The notes: generated by a model not told the origin, from the sequence alone. A stretch of 64,000 nt of DNA from Diphasiastrum complanatum (GCA_029204225.1 CM055106.1:16593620-16657619), one strand, 5' to 3'. Positions 1-12,250 are shown, counted from the stretch's first letter. Translations and numbers: made by a program.

Positions 1-2363
1 AAGAGTACAGGAAGCTGGGCCTGGAAATGGTGAGCTTTTGAGAATCTTTTTACCCTTAAGAACACACAAACTTGTTAGAAAATTATTCAGAAGTAAATTG
101 TTTTTGCTCTCCTATTATTTTCTTGGTTAGAAGTATACTGAAGCAGATGGCTTGAATTACTCCTTTGCGGCAATATTTAAGCTGTTTTGTTGACTAAGAA
201 GTTTCCATTGTTACCTCCATACTCTTTACTTCTAAAGCTTTGAGCTGCTTACCTCAGTACGACATGATGTATGAGTGTGATCCTTACAACATTTGGAGGT
301 TCATCCCCTACCGAAAATATTGACATATGCCTCTGTAGACATTTGCCGTCATTTGACTTTCAATCATTTTTACTCAGATGGTCATTTGTCTAGGATGGTC
401 CCTATGTTTTTATTAATGGATAAGCTAAGACTGACTGGGCCAGTGAGAAATTGTGAGGACACATACCCTCTTGATCCAAAAGCCCTGATATGGTAGATTT
501 CCTTAAGGGCCTCCAGTGCAGCAAAGAAGAGTAACTTGCAAACAGTTGAATGATTTGATGCTTTCGAGCTCTTTCAAGAGACTTATTCAGTGGCTCCTTT
601 GTAGGAGGGCTGCCACCAACACACACACCAATCTCACTCTCACACACGTGTGCGTGTGATCTGTAGTTTGCTGTCTTTTGTTTGTACTCGTGATCTCATT
701 TTATTCTTGGCACTTTAGGTTGGAGCCAATTTTCACTGGTTTTAGTTTCCGTCGTTTTAGGGGTAACATTTAATTCTTGTTTTGTTGGCCTCTCTCTCTC
801 TACAGTGGCCTTCCCTTTTCATCTGTTTCCCTAGCCTGTTGGTTGCCAAGGGTATAAAGTAGTAAGAAGCTGGAGACCAGAAATCCACTTTTCCTCCTCA
901 GTATTGAAGTTTCATTGTCATACTTTTTTGTGGACTTTTTTTGGGGATACGTATGTCACCTGATCTTCCTATAGTGGGCCCCCCCCGATGCTCGTTACAA
1001 ACTCTCAGGTCTTGATTTGGTTAAGTAGGAATTGTTTCCTAAAATCTCTAGTTTCTCCAATTTAAGCACATTGCCTCTTGGTACTTTTTTGTGTGCTTTC
1101 CAGATCTGATTGTGTCATTGTTCTTCTTATAGGAGGCACTTTTATTCCACTTTCCTGGTTGTCCTATGAAGTGACTTGTAGATTTTCAAGTTTTTGCTCA
1201 TTTTTGTCTCTTTATCGTTTTTCTAAAGCTTGTTTGGGCCCTCACATTACATTTTACAACCCATGATTTAAATGTTTAGAAGTTGACTTACTACTTTCCA
1301 AGTTTTGACTCTTTTTGATGCTTCCATCTTTTTTGAACTTTTATTTTGCCCCCTTCTAGAAACTCTTAGACCAAGTTCTGAGGAAGAAAATGCTATTTTG
1401 TCGGAGAGAATTACTAGGATTGTGATGATCGTTTTACTCGGTGTTGGAGACAAAGGGATGAGTATCACTTTAGTTGGAGAGAGTTTGATTTGCAGTTATT
1501 CAGCCTATGATTTTTGATACATACCGAGGAGCATATATGTACAACTATCTACAGGCACAACTGGTTCATCAGACTTGCAGTCTTTAGTCTTGCCAATGTT
1601 CCATATGTTAAGGGCGAACCGTGCAAGTATGTACCATAATCATAATAGAGCATCACTACCCCCCCAAGGAAACAATAGACCATATAAAGATGAAACTAAA
1701 ACATCCTCCAATTAAGAATTCCACTGAAAGAACAATAAATTCGATAGCTATAATCCTCTTACCAAGAAAGAGCAATGAGTCTTCCTTTAAAAAACAACTC
1801 AAGAAGTCTCAATAGAAAAAGCTAACGAATCGAATGAGAGCTACATATACAATTCTGAGGCTGTGAAGTTTTAATAAGCAAATTCTTGAAGGATACCTGT
1901 TAGGCTGATGTCAGCAGTCGACCACATTCCTGCCACACCCTCTTACATTGATCCTATGTATTCATTCTTTTGGCATGCACTGGCTGATCCTAAGCCATAA
2001 AACCTGCCCAGAACTCAAAGTACACAGTTAACCATAGTTTCATTTTCGTGTACTATCATCCTCATTAAAACAATGTACAACTGCAGAAGTTCTAGTTCAT
2101 TTCATGGCAATGATTCCACTCCTAACTGTGTGCTCTACTGATCTACACAGGGAATGCTGTGACTGTTCTTGTGCTTTGTTGCCATTAGAGTCAGCAAAAG
2201 CTATGGGCCCACATGTTGTCCGAGCATGGAAACTGATACACACCTGAAGGTCGTCAAGTAAGCCCTTTACTATCGGTGACCAAGATGAACATTTCTTGGA
2301 CTTATTGGAGACCACCTACGAACTGTCTCCACCTATGAACTATCTCCCTCTACCAGCAAAGTT

Positions 2364-2407
<44 letters not shown>

Positions 2408-3255
2408 GTCCAAAAGTTGAAATCCTTTGTGTTGTCTCTCCTTTCCACACGTCACCATGGAAGCCAGGGTGATTGAAAAGTGTAATGGTGAAAATTTTGA
2501 CCTTTGAAATCTGAAGATGCAAAAGAGATCTATGACAACAAATGGTGATGAAGAAAAGCCAGAACATTTTCAGGAAGCAAGGGACTGGATCAGAAGGGAT
2601 TAGATCAGAAGAGACAACAAGGCAAGAGTCTTGATTCTTTTGAGAGGGCTTATTTAAACCCAGGCTTAGTACATAATTAAGGATAGGCCCAGTAATGCAA
2701 CAACTCCTAGCTCTCCCCTATTTAACAACATTGGCCTCAACGTGGCCATATAAAAGATCAAAGAACTGAAAATAAATGGCTTGGCCATCAGTGTGGGCTA
2801 TATAAGCATCAAATGATATGGTTTGTTGAGATAATAATTTGTGTCAGCACTGATATGATTGTTGGACTGTTCGAATGATTCTGATTGGTTGCACAATATT
2901 TTTGATTTTGTGTCAATACTTGTTTGCACAAGAGTTATCCACATGATACATCATACGGAATCAAGCAGCTACATATATATACATGATTCGATTATGTTGA
3001 TATAAAATATTTTGCTCTTTTTTTTTTCTGCAGAAGCCTTCTGCCATTCGTAAATGTCAGCAAGTTTGTTGATGGTTTCCTTTTTGTACTTCACAAGTGC
3101 TAACATATTTCTTTTTTCGAACATGGTAGGGTTTCAGGTATGTGGCCTCTGGACCACTAGTCAGGTCGTCTTATAAAGCTGGAGAATATTACTTCAAATC
3201 CATGATTGAAGCCGACAGAGAAAATGCAAAAAACCTGGCCAAGCAAATCCGTTAA
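1..3255 (+). CDS. LIP1P: Lipoyl synthase, 3' end (two exons: 1-29 and 3130-3255)
   Basis: Radical-SAM enzyme that inserts two sulfurs into protein-bound octanoyl groups to make lipoyl cofactor. Bases 1-29 read (from base 3) EYRKLGLEM and end at a GTGAG donor at 30. The next exon starts after an AG at 3128-3129, reads [19 protein letters not shown] and ends with TAA at 3253-3255, giving 41 codons. RSSY is the family's C-terminal motif whose serine ligates the auxiliary iron-sulfur cluster. The reading phase is kept across the intron. The [11 protein letters not shown] junction and the MIEADR tail fit the plastid form better than the mitochondrial one, as I recall those families; compartment and symbol are therefore an inference. 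The SAM-cluster CxxxCxxC part lies upstream of the window. The 3.1 kb intron holds a Copia remnant and simple repeats. No frameshift or stop is seen. Confidence 0.87.
2363..2406. repeat. (CT)n microsatellite
   Basis: About 20 CT units just upstream of the Copia gag remnant, inside the lipoyl synthase intron. CT-rich leaders precede several elements in this window. Confidence 0.9.
2457..2575 (+). pseudogene. Copia gag N-terminal remnant
   Basis: Starts at an ATG in CACCATGG context and reads [16 protein letters not shown], then a stop where Copia Gag normally has W (FDLWKxKM), then NLKMQKRSM. This is the usual start of Copia Gag, the capsid polyprotein. The match ends after about 40 codons, so it is a truncated dead fragment in the sense orientation of the host intron. 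No LTR could be matched to it. Confidence 0.55.
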
Positions 3256-3699
3256 TCACACTGATGGCTGGAATGTTAGATTCATCAAAGGTCATGATTG
3301 AGATTGTTTGTATAGCTGCATGCACAATGATATGCATTTACATTTATGATTATCTTGGCCTCTTTCTTCAGTGCACGAGTAGTTTGTGAATTCGAAGTCT
3401 TTTAGGAGGGCTGTGGTTTACATCAGGGCCAATTGCTTGAGCCTCTTAGCCTCTTATTTTTATCACAGTGACTGGCCTGAGCAAGATTCTTGAAGGTATT
3501 GCATCTTCATCATGCTCATTCAACATCCCATTGGTGTTTTCGGCTGGATTCCTATACTTACCTTGTTAGATGGACAATGGTTTTCAAAATGTGCCTGTTC
3601 AAGTATAGGATCTTCCAGGTTAAATAATGGTCTTCATACATCTGTGTATTTTCATAACCATCTACACAGACAGAATGAAAGTAATACAGTGAATATATC

Positions 3700-3705
3700 A
3701 ATAAA
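3700..3705 (+). terminator. Possible poly(A) signal of the lipoyl synthase gene
   Basis: AATAAA lies 445 bases after the TAA, followed by a T-rich stretch. It is the clearest canonical hexamer in this 3' region, but plant signals are degenerate, so this is tentative. Confidence 0.35.
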
Positions 3706-4206
3706 GTCTGATTTTTCAACAGTCCCATGTGGCATAATTGTGGGTTTGTTTCTTGATTCCACTTGAATAATCGATTAACTGGGTCAGCAAGTTAATTTTT
3801 TTTTAAAACCTGGGGAACAAGTCATGATTGATTACCTGTGGAGGGTTTCAGAAATGATGGCTTGTTTAGCACATAGTAATGATTGGCAAGTTTCGGGTTA
3901 CAATTGAAGATTTCTTGAAATGTTCTATGGCTCTAGTTGCTCTTAAGAAAGTTTTCTCTGGATGCATACTTGCCTTCAAGTGTAGGTTACAAGGAGTTAT
4001 TGACAAGAGAGCTGGCTTTTGTGATGAGAAAACAGTAGATTCGATACGTAAATTCCTTGATCTTTCTCTTTAGATGCTCTTTTGGGAGTGAACAGTTTTT
4101 GCTAGAATGTAGTTCCTTTTATGTTAGGCAGCTGGGTCCTTAATAGTATTATACACACAACAAGGTTACTTCAATGCATTGTCTGTAGTGCAACATTGTA
4201 TGCAAA

Positions 4207-4231
4207 CCCCCCCCCCCCCCCCCCCCCCCCC

Positions 4232-4271
<40 letters not shown>
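4207..4271. repeat. Poly(C)26 followed by (CT)n
   Basis: Twenty-six consecutive C residues run directly into a CT microsatellite. Long C runs of this kind are prone to slippage and to assembly error, so the exact length may not be real. Confidence 0.9.
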
Positions 4272-4275
<4 letters not shown>

Positions 4276-5349
4276 CTAAGGATTAAACTAAAAAAATTCA
4301 AGGATTTTTATATACTCTGAGTAGTAGTATTCTATCGTAATATGGTTACAGTTATGGGCATAGAGACAGATTTTACTACTACAATGGCTTGGGTAAGGCT
4401 TTGAGCCTAAACTAAAGAAATTCAATGACTGGTACAAAGTCACAGATGAGGGTTTGGCAAATGTCAATCCTATAAGCCATTTGTCAAAACTTTATAACCT
4501 TCTAATGATTTTATTGTTCAATATTATTACCTCGGTAATATCATCCTAAAAGTGTGATCTTGTGAAAAAGTGACAGACTTGATACTGTACTTGGCCTTCG
4601 ATGTTTTTTTAGTTGACCTTCGAATGTTCAATGAAAGTTTGCCTCGACCTTCAAGAAACACATTGCCTGTAAGAAGACAGCTCGTGAAACTATAACATAA
4701 TGACAGTTTTGAAGACAGATCATGGGCCTCCGGCTTTCTGGAAAATGCTGGTGACTGTTATGTTTTCTTGAAGCAAAATCAGGTATATAAATGTGGAGGA
4801 AATGACCATTCCATGGTCACTTCTTCTAATAGATGAGGTTTTTTTGGAATGCTACCATGCATCTCAGAACCTGCAAAAACATACACTGTTGTTTGAAAAC
4901 TGCCTCCAAAGGAAGCATAAAGACCTCATGTATCAAGTTTTCTGCTCAGTTCGTTGAACTCTTTAAACTCTATGAGTGGATCAATCACTTATAGACATGC
5001 TAAATACATTTTTTTTAGCATAGTGTTGATATTCTGCACACCTTTTGTGAAGTAATGTCAATCTGTTGTTTACTTTCAACTTACTGGTCTTTGAAAACAA
5101 GATAAACAAATGGCTATGTTGAAACTGTGATGAGGCTTTTTTTCACATATCTTCATTCATGTCAAAAACAAGGTATCACCAATGGCAGCTAACACATCAT
5201 TGTGATCATAGCTAAGAACAAGTTGTCACCATTTGAAAATAATATCATTAGGCATGAAGCCAATAAGAGTCACCACGAGTTGAAATCTTGAGACATAATA
5301 ACATACAACAAAAAGTGTTAGGGCAAACTACTTGTAACAAGGTTTGAAA

Positions 5350-7497
5350 CTTGAAGCTTTTGGAAGAGAAACAAAGATGGCCACCAAACGAGTCACCTAG
5401 CTGTTGGAATTTAAAAAGTTTATATGTTTGTTGCCCTCACTACAACGTATGGAAAATTATTTATTGTGGAGTCAAAAGACATTATCCTAGTGAGTGCTTC
5501 AAGAAAAAGAGAGATCAAAGTGATAAGCAAAAAAATCTAACTCTTGATGAAGATGGTGTTGGTGATAAAAACTCAAATCATAAACGATGATAAGTTTTGT
5601 GATGTCTTCATGTTTGATTGCTAATGATGGCAATATTGATCCTTGGTGGATAGCGGAGCAAACTCACACATGACCTTTCACAAAGAGTATTTTTTATCTT
5701 TGTTAAAAGGTAACAAGAGGGTGATCTACATGGCCAATGATGGTGAGTGTGCAATCAAAGGGATTGGCACAATTTCTATTTCTCTCTCTACAAATAGGAA
5801 TGTTCATTTGAAGGATGTTTTGTTCATTCCATATATTACTAGGATTTTCTTAGTGTGATCCAAATGCTAAATAAGGGTCTTAAGGTAGAGTTTGATGGTG
5901 ATGCATGCTTGATCAAGAAAAAGGATATTGTGATTGCGAAAGGGAAGAGGCAAGGTAAATTGTTCAAACTTGATGCTTGTGTTGTTGCTAACCAAGTTGG
6001 ATGTATGGCAAAGAAATTGTAGGTACTACAACAAACTTGGCCACTGGGAGCGTGAATGCTTCAAGAAACAGAAGGAGAAGAAAAAAAGAAAAGACAAATG
6101 GCAAGCGAGAGATTATGCTGATGAACATCAATTTGATGACTATTAATATGAAGACACTTATACTGATCAACATCAATACGATGATGATCAATATGAAGAT
6201 GATACAGGCGAGAGTTAAGATGAAGCAACTTTTATGACCAAGGTTGGAGAACAACATGATATCGATTCCTGGCATCTTGATTTAGGAGCAACACAACACA
6301 TGGCTCACCATCATGACTGATTCAAAGATCATAAATATTTCACCCACTCTCGAGTTGTACAACTTGGAGACAGCTCATCACATTCGATCCAGAGTGAAGG
6401 AAAAGTCATGGTCGAATTTCAGAAAAGTGAAGTCAAACTGCTCTCCAACGTTCTCCACATACCAAATCTAACCAAGAATTTGCTCTCAGTTAGCGAAATC
6501 ACTGATTCAGGTCGGAAGGTCGAATTCGATGCAAATGGCTGCACAATACTTGACAAATCCCAAAAAATTCTAGCTTTTGAAAAAAGGAGTGGCAATATTT
6601 ATAAACCCAGCCACTGTTACTCCTCAAATAGTCAAGCTCTTCACACTTCTACTTTTGAATCATCTGATATGCTTTGGCATTTTAGATTAGGCCATTTAAA
6701 CTTCAATAGTACTCAACAAATGTCAACTAAGGACTAGTACAAGATCTGTCTTCTGTAAGCAAGCCGACTTCTCCATGTGAAAGTTGTATAATAAACAAGC
6801 ATGCTAGAAGTCGTTTTATTTCTGACTCAGTTCATACTTCCAAAGGCTTGCTAGATCTTGTACATAGTGACATTTGTGGACCGATGTAGATTGCTTCCAT
6901 AGGGGGAGCTCTTTATTTCTTAACCTTCATCGACGACTTCTCTCGAAGGACTGCTATCTATTTTCTAAAGAACAAATCAGGAACATTCAAGTTCTTCAAA
7001 TAGTTCAAGGCATTAGCAGAAAATTAGATCCAGAGAAAAATCAAAGTTCTATGTTCAGATGGGGGGAGAATTTATGTCCATAAAATTTAAAGACTTCTGC
7101 AAGGCCAACAAAATACAACAACAAGCTACTCACCTCAGTCCAATGGTGTAGTTGAAAGGAAGAACTAGACACTCATTGAAAGTGCCAAGATCATGTTGGC
7201 CCATGCCTCTCTTCCAAAGAAGTTCTGGCCATAAGCTGTTACTACAGCAGCTTATCTGCAAAATTGATCCATCACCAAAGACCTGAATGGCAAGACACTT
7301 AATGAGGTGTGGACAGGATTGAAACTATCACTCAAAAATATTAGAGTGTTTGGCAAAAGAGATTAAACTTATTCATGTTTCATCATCAGATTGCATTGCT
7401 GATATACTCACCAAGGCATTGCCCAAAGATCCATTTGTAAAATTAAGATTGGATCTTGGAGTTATAGATAGATCTATGTTAGATTTACCAAGCTAGA
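5350..7497 (+). pseudogene. Chimeric, decayed Copia retrotransposon (duplicated zinc knuckle/protease region, integrase, RNase H end)
   Basis: Two Copia fragments are joined near 6000. The first has a degenerate knuckle (CGVKRHYPSEC), a protease site VDSGANSHMT at about 5648 and a pre-integrase segment ending near 5990. The second restarts with another knuckle (YYNKLGHWEREC), an acidic linker, a second protease site WHLDLGATQHM near 6270 (usual DSG changed to DLG), a pre-integrase domain with LWHFRLGHLN (about 6672-6701), and integrase core with VHSDICGPM and FIDDFSR. Integrase carries several stops, and its QNG-E region reads with a stop at about 7150. RT is missing: sequence jumps near 7340 to the RNase H tail IADILTKALPKDPF, which ends at about 7495. 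The element cannot code for a working polyprotein. Confidence 0.85.
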
Positions 7498-7932
7498 TTT
7501 TTGAGGAGTGTGAAAAATGCAAAAATTATGCTTGGTCAAGGCCAAATCTATGTATATAGGTTGATTACACATGTGTGGAGCCTGTTTCCATGTGTAAAAT
7601 AAATGTACTTGTCATATACCATAATCATATAGGTTGTACATTTGATTTAATTCAAGTTCTAGTGGTTAAAAAGACCAAAATCTAGTTTTTTAGTCATATG
7701 ACACATGGCATCAATCTATTGATTGCATGAGCCACATCATTAGATTAGGTGTCACATCCCATGTGTATAGGTCTGCTCACACGTGTGGAAAAGGCTGAAA
7801 TAGGCGAGTTTTGACTGCTAGAAGATTTCTTAGTAGTTCTCCATAGTAGAAAAATGGACCAAACGTGCTCAAAATAGAAAGTTTGATCCAAGTGTCAATT
7901 TTGCATGATGATTCATCACATGACAAAGCATC

Positions 7933-7946
7933 CTCACACGTGTGAG
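7933..7946. promoter_or_regulatory. Perfect 14-bp G-box palindrome in a Copia LTR
   Basis: CTCACACGTGTGAG is self-complementary over 14 bases and contains the bZIP/bHLH core CACGTG. It lies 39 bp upstream of the TATA box. Weaker copies are at 7778-7787 (CACACGTGTG) and downstream at 8145-8158 (TTCATACGTGTGAA). Confidence 0.6.
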
Positions 7947-7984
7947 ATTTGATGCATGATCAGTACCACGAGCTCCAAGAAATG

Positions 7985-7992
7985 TATATATA
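7985..7992 (+). promoter_or_regulatory. TATA box of a Copia LTR
   Basis: TATATATA followed by GAGGC, within the LTR at a position expected for the U3/R boundary, about 480 bases from the LTR start. Confidence 0.55.
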
Positions 7993-8283
7993 GAGGCATA
8001 TTTGGCCATAATCAACATGAAACACCAATTTTGATTTTGGAAGCAATTTTGTGCCAATCTCTCCATTTGTCTTCAATTGTTTTGATTGATTTGAGTTTAT
8101 ATCATAGTGTAACTTGTTTTCAAGCTGGAGTTCTCTGACAGGTCTTCATACGTGTGAAACCAGCAAGTACATTTACCTTCATTAATTATTGTTCTTGTTA
8201 GATTTTCATGTCTAGAATTGATCTAGATTGATCTAAATCTTGTGTAGATTTGTAGATCAATTGTATCTAACATCCAATCCCTC

Positions 8284-8616
8284 TTGTGGATCATTTTAGG
8301 ATCCATTCTTGGTCCTATTTTGCAGATTTCTACAGATATCAGCAAGAGAAAGAGACTGCCTAAACATCAACCAAGAGTCAAAAGAATGACTTGGATTAAT
8401 AGAAAAACCATCATCCTCCACTCGTCATCAACTAAAAAAAGTGACTTACAAGGTTTCTTGTCAACATTGGATGCGGATTCTGAGGAAGATCTGTCAATTG
8501 ACTCCGATGAAAAAGACGGGTCTTCCACTTTATCAGCTGAAAACAAGAGTGTTGATAATATGGCAAGTTCTGAATTGAGAGGCATCAATGAAAATTTCTT
8601 AGAAAATGTACTTTAA
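8284..8616 (+). CDS. Unassigned acidic ORF next to a Copia LTR
   Basis: Open for 110 codons. The second half is acidic and serine-rich (DADSEEDLSIDSDEKDG near residues 62-76). I recognise no domain. It starts 12 bases after the proposed LTR end, where a leader or gag would be expected, but shows no primer-binding site and no Gag motif. It could be retroelement leader sequence or chance. Confidence 0.25.
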   Translation: MWIILGSILGPILQISTDISKRKRLPKHQPRVKRMTWINRKTIILHSSSTKKSDLQGFLSTLDADSEEDLSIDSDEKDGSSTLSAENKSVDNMASSELRGINENFLENVL

Positions 8617-9100
8617 AAAAGAGAACATGCGAATATAATCTAAGTCGTTTTGTATTTCAATGGAATCTCGAGTTTCTTGTTCTCTTGAAATATTATTTCA
8701 TTTGTAATTATGATTATGAAGTTTGCACAACAAAAAAAGAAAACTTGTAGTGATTTATTAAAAATATGTATTTTTTGGTTATGTTTTTAAATAAAATTTA
8801 GAGATTTATTAAAAAATCCATGATTTTGGCCTAAAACTAGGACCATTAAAAAACACCAAAAAAGATTACTCTTTTTTGGTCAAAGTCCCAAAACAAATGT
8901 CATCGTGTTGGTTATTGAAGACTCAAGTAAGGTCAAAGGAGTAGCAAGGAAGTGTTGTTCAAACTCACTTTTATATTATGTTTGAGCAATTTCATGTGAA
9001 TGTGTGTAGATTGTCAAGATAGTGGCAATTTCATGTTAATATGAAATGGTGGGACATGCATTTTCTCTCCTGAACCAAAGAGAGAGCTCTATTTTAAAGT
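8617..9100. other. AT-rich intergenic DNA
   Basis: No coding motif seen on either strand; A/T runs and short repeats only. Confidence 0.4.
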
Positions 9101-10127
9101 TCGAACTTGCCAGGCATGTAGTGTGAAATGGGCCTAAGTTTGTAGGGGCAACTCAAAGCCATTTTTTGGGCCAAGCAATGTCCCCTGGCATGTTGAAGTT
9201 CCCCTGGCATGTTGGCTTGCATTTTGAAGTCTGCCCAACCCTTCACTGTCGATATTCCTTTCAATGAAATGCATTTCAATTTTGACCTTTCTAATTGGAA
9301 CGTGATTGCTTGAAAAAAAAATCTTATAGCACCCTTCAACTGTTTAACATGAAAAGTTTCATACTTGTCTTTCAAAACTCAACACCTTGAATAAAATGGA
9401 CCAATTGTATGTCAAGATTCAAATGGGCCAATATATTGTGGCCCTTCATTTAACACTTACCAACCAAATGTGAAATAGGGGTGGTCCATTGCCCGTAAAC
9501 TCGCTTGCCAAAAAATGGGTGACAAGTGAAAGGGTCAAGCAAAGGGACTTGTGTGAAAAACATCAGATCACAAAGATCTGATTAAGCCCTTTGATCTTTG
9601 GCTTAGTAGGAAAGCACACCTAGCACCATTAACAATGTAGAAATCATGCATCTACTACACATAGAAGATGTAAACTCAATAATAACTTGACAAAATCACT
9701 TAAGTATGATAATTTATTGTTTCTGTCCATACAATGACTGTAAAATAACAATACTCACACATGTGTATCCATAACATAAGAAAAAATAGCAATCTACACA
9801 CAAGTTATCATTATATCACCACCAAGATGCAAAAATGGATGTCGAAACCCAAAGAGACAACTTCCATAAGAATGAATGAGAGAAGAAGGAGAGAGATGAA
9901 ATTATCCCATGCTTGTAGCCTATTTATAACAGCCCCTTGCCCTATTTGGATGTCCTTGCCCAAGCTTATCAAGTTATGGAAAGTTCTAGATCTCTTCCAG
10001 GCCCTGGATCTAACATGACTAGATTCAATGCATCTATAATAAGAACCAATTGGAGTAGGTCTACATGCGACCTTCTCAACAATAAACTTAACATGATAAA
10101 TCTCAAACTAGTTGACAATTTCTCACA
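9101..10127 (-). repeat. 3' LTR of the minus-strand Copia at 10.1-12.25 kb (left border uncertain)
   Basis: On the minus strand a purine tract (GAAGAGGGAG, about 10128-10137) is followed by TGTGAGAAATTG, the LTR start at 10127. A TATA box lies about 200 bases inside. The distal (left) border could not be fixed because there is no second copy here; the given start is an estimate. Confidence 0.5.
9921..9928 (-). promoter_or_regulatory. TATA box of the minus-strand Copia LTR
   Basis: Minus-strand TATAAATA in the context GTTATAAATAGGC, 200 bases from the LTR start, the expected place for the U3 promoter. Confidence 0.55.
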
Positions 10128-12250
10128 CTCCCTCTTCAACTAGATCTAGCATGGATTTAGATAGTACTCCAAGTTGGGTTCTACGCTTCATAAACAAGTC
10201 CTCTCCTCATGCTTTGGTGAAGGTATTAACCACACACTCCCTTGATGAGACAGGTTGAAGCCACATTTTTTTCCATGACTTGTTCCCTTACAAAATGATA
10301 AGCCACTTCGATATGTTAGCTCCTTGCATAAAAGATAGGAGTACTTTCCAACATTTGAGCTGAATGGTTATCACAAAAGATAATTGGATACTTTTGAAAA
10401 TCTAGTAAGCTAAGATCAATTATCATCCTTTTGATCCATAACATGACCTTAGTGCTTGAAGTCAAGGCTTTGTACTCGGTTTCGGTTGATGATAGAGAGA
10501 GTGTTGCTTATATTGCAAAGTCCAAATTTGAAAATCCAAACAAGTTAGGAGATAATTGTCTATAAACAATTCCAAAATCTCTAGAACTTGAGATGTACCT
10601 CAATACTCTCTTGCCTAGCTTCCAATGCTCCACACTAGGATCACGAATTGAATTGATCTACCAACACAATAACTTAGATTAGGTCTTGTGATGGTTAGAT
10701 ATATGAGTGAACCAACTAGCTTCCTATTGAGAGTAATGTCCTCGAAGAATCTTTCATTACTTCTTGTAGTGACATTTACATTTGATTCCATAGGTGTATC
10801 AATAGAATTTGCTTTTTCCATATGAAATCTACTAAGAATAGATTTAGCATACTTCTCTTGACAAATGAAAGTAGTTGGAGAAGTCCTATTCCTAAGATGT
10901 AGTGCAAATGACCAAGATCATGTACAACAAATTCCTTCTTGAGTGCAATCTTGATGTCGTCTACATCTTGATTGTTGCCTCCACTCGAAATGATATCATC
11001 CACATAGATTAGAAGAATATTAACATCATTTCTAACAAATTTATAAAAAAATGAATGATCATGTTCACTCATAATGAAATTTTTGAAAAGTAGAAAGGTG
11101 TTGAGCTTAGCATACCAACTTGTTGGTGCTTGCTTAAGCCCATACAAACTCTTTTGGAGAAAACACACATGAAATGTAGCCCTTGGATTGCTCCATGTAC
11201 ACTTCCTCCTCAAGATCGCATTCAAGAATGCATTAGTAATATCCAATTGCCATAGATGCCAACCATAAAGATTTTCAAGAGAGATAATGACTTGAATGCT
11301 TACCATTTTTGCCACAGGTGCAAAGGTCTCATTATCATCAATACCATACTCTTGAGCATATCCTTTTGCCACCAACCTTGTCTTGTATTTGTTGATTGAT
11401 CCATATTGATTAGTCTTCACCTTGAAGATCCTTCTTGTCCTGAGGAAGTTCCACCAATGTCCATGTGTTGTTCTTCATGAGAGCTTGATACTCAAGATGC
11501 AAACAACACTATAATATTGTTCTGAAATGGGAAAAATTATCTCAAAAAGTTGATCCTGAAAGTGTACCACCTTTATAAACATCCAAAGTATTATCAACAT
11601 TGCCATTAACATCAAGAATGTTAGATCGACCAAACACCACATCACCACTTAAAGAAAACTTTGGAATGTTTCCTTCATAAAAAATGACCTCTCTTCATAT
11701 GACTACTTTCTTAGTTGAAGAAATATAAACTTTATAAGCGTTGCTGACCTCACAATAACCAATAAATATACATTTTCTTGAAGATGGATCCTCCTTTGTC
11801 CTATCATCAAGAGTAATGTTGATATAGCAAATGCATCCAAAAAATTTGAAAAACTTGACACTTGACCTCCTACCAAATAACATCTCAAAGGTGTCTTATA
11901 ACCATCCAAAGCAATACTTGGCCACCTATTAAATAAGTAATTGGCAACAACAAAATCTCACCCCAAAAGGATTTAGGAAGATTTGCAACTAACCTCATAG
12001 CTTTGGCTCCTTCACATAAGATTCTATTCTTCCACTCAGCCACCCCATTTTGTTGTGGTTTTCTTGAACGTGCGTACTCCCTCTTGATCCCATTTGCATC
12101 ACAAAATGCTTTGAACTTGGTAGAGATGTAACCATTGTCACTCCTCAAACACTTGATCTTGGTAGAGAATTGGACCTCCCTTGCAATCTTGAACTTTACA
12201 AAGACATCATACACTGCATCCTTGCTCTTACAACTAATTAGATTTACTAA
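10128..12250 (-). pseudogene. Copia retrotransposon, integrase-RT-RNase H, 5' truncated
   Basis: Read leftward from about 12214. Integrase: KCLRSDNGYISTKFKAFC and PQQNGVAEWKN supply the second D and the E of the DDE triad (12214-11885), then the post-integrase block with KFFKFFGCICYI and CIFIGYCEVSNAYKVY. RT at 11420-10776 has KARLV-like KTRLVAKGYAQE, FAPVAKMVSI, LDITNAFLN, KSLYGLKQAP and the catalytic IYVDDII. It continues with DTPMESNVNV and LTITRPNLSYCVG, then a broken RNase H (STETEYKAL, IFCDNHSAQ) with an internal deletion and stops. Gag and protease are absent: similarity ends at about 12240, seven bases before another element's LTR at 12258. Frameshifts near 11690, 11440 and 10800 make it inactive. 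Confidence 0.88.

Larger units (their letters stand above)
30..3129 (+). other. Large intron of the lipoyl synthase gene
   Basis: Bounded by GTGAG at 30 and TAG at 3127-3129. The short ORFs inside match no family I recognise and are interrupted in all frames. It contains CT runs near 790-805 and 2363-2406, a Copia gag remnant near 2457-2572, and a purine-pyrimidine CACACACGTGTGCGTGTG-type tract near 640-660. The acceptor is preceded by T-rich sequence (3013-3025 and 3110-3118). Confidence 0.75.
3256..5349. other. Lipoyl synthase 3' UTR and intergenic DNA
   Basis: Sequence after the stop codon holds a possible polyadenylation signal AATAAA at 3700-3705. The ORFs of 64-84 codons at 3512-3766 and 3879-4073 have no recognisable motif and are probably chance. 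A homopolymer and CT tract lies at 4207-4271. I see no gene in the rest. Confidence 0.5.
7509..8272 (+). repeat. 3' LTR of the Copia element at 5.35-7.5 kb
   Basis: Follows the purine-rich GAGGAG at 7503-7508, starts TGTGAAAAATGC and ends ATCTAACA, so it has the TG...CA ends typical of LTRs. It carries a TATA box at 7985-7992 and G-box palindromes. The right border is inferred from the CA end only; no second copy is present in the window to align. Confidence 0.6.

Noticed and set aside
5988-6275. Hydrophobic 95-codon minus-strand ORF
   Set aside because: Antisense shadow of the acidic linker of the Copia element; isoleucine-rich because of GAT repeats.
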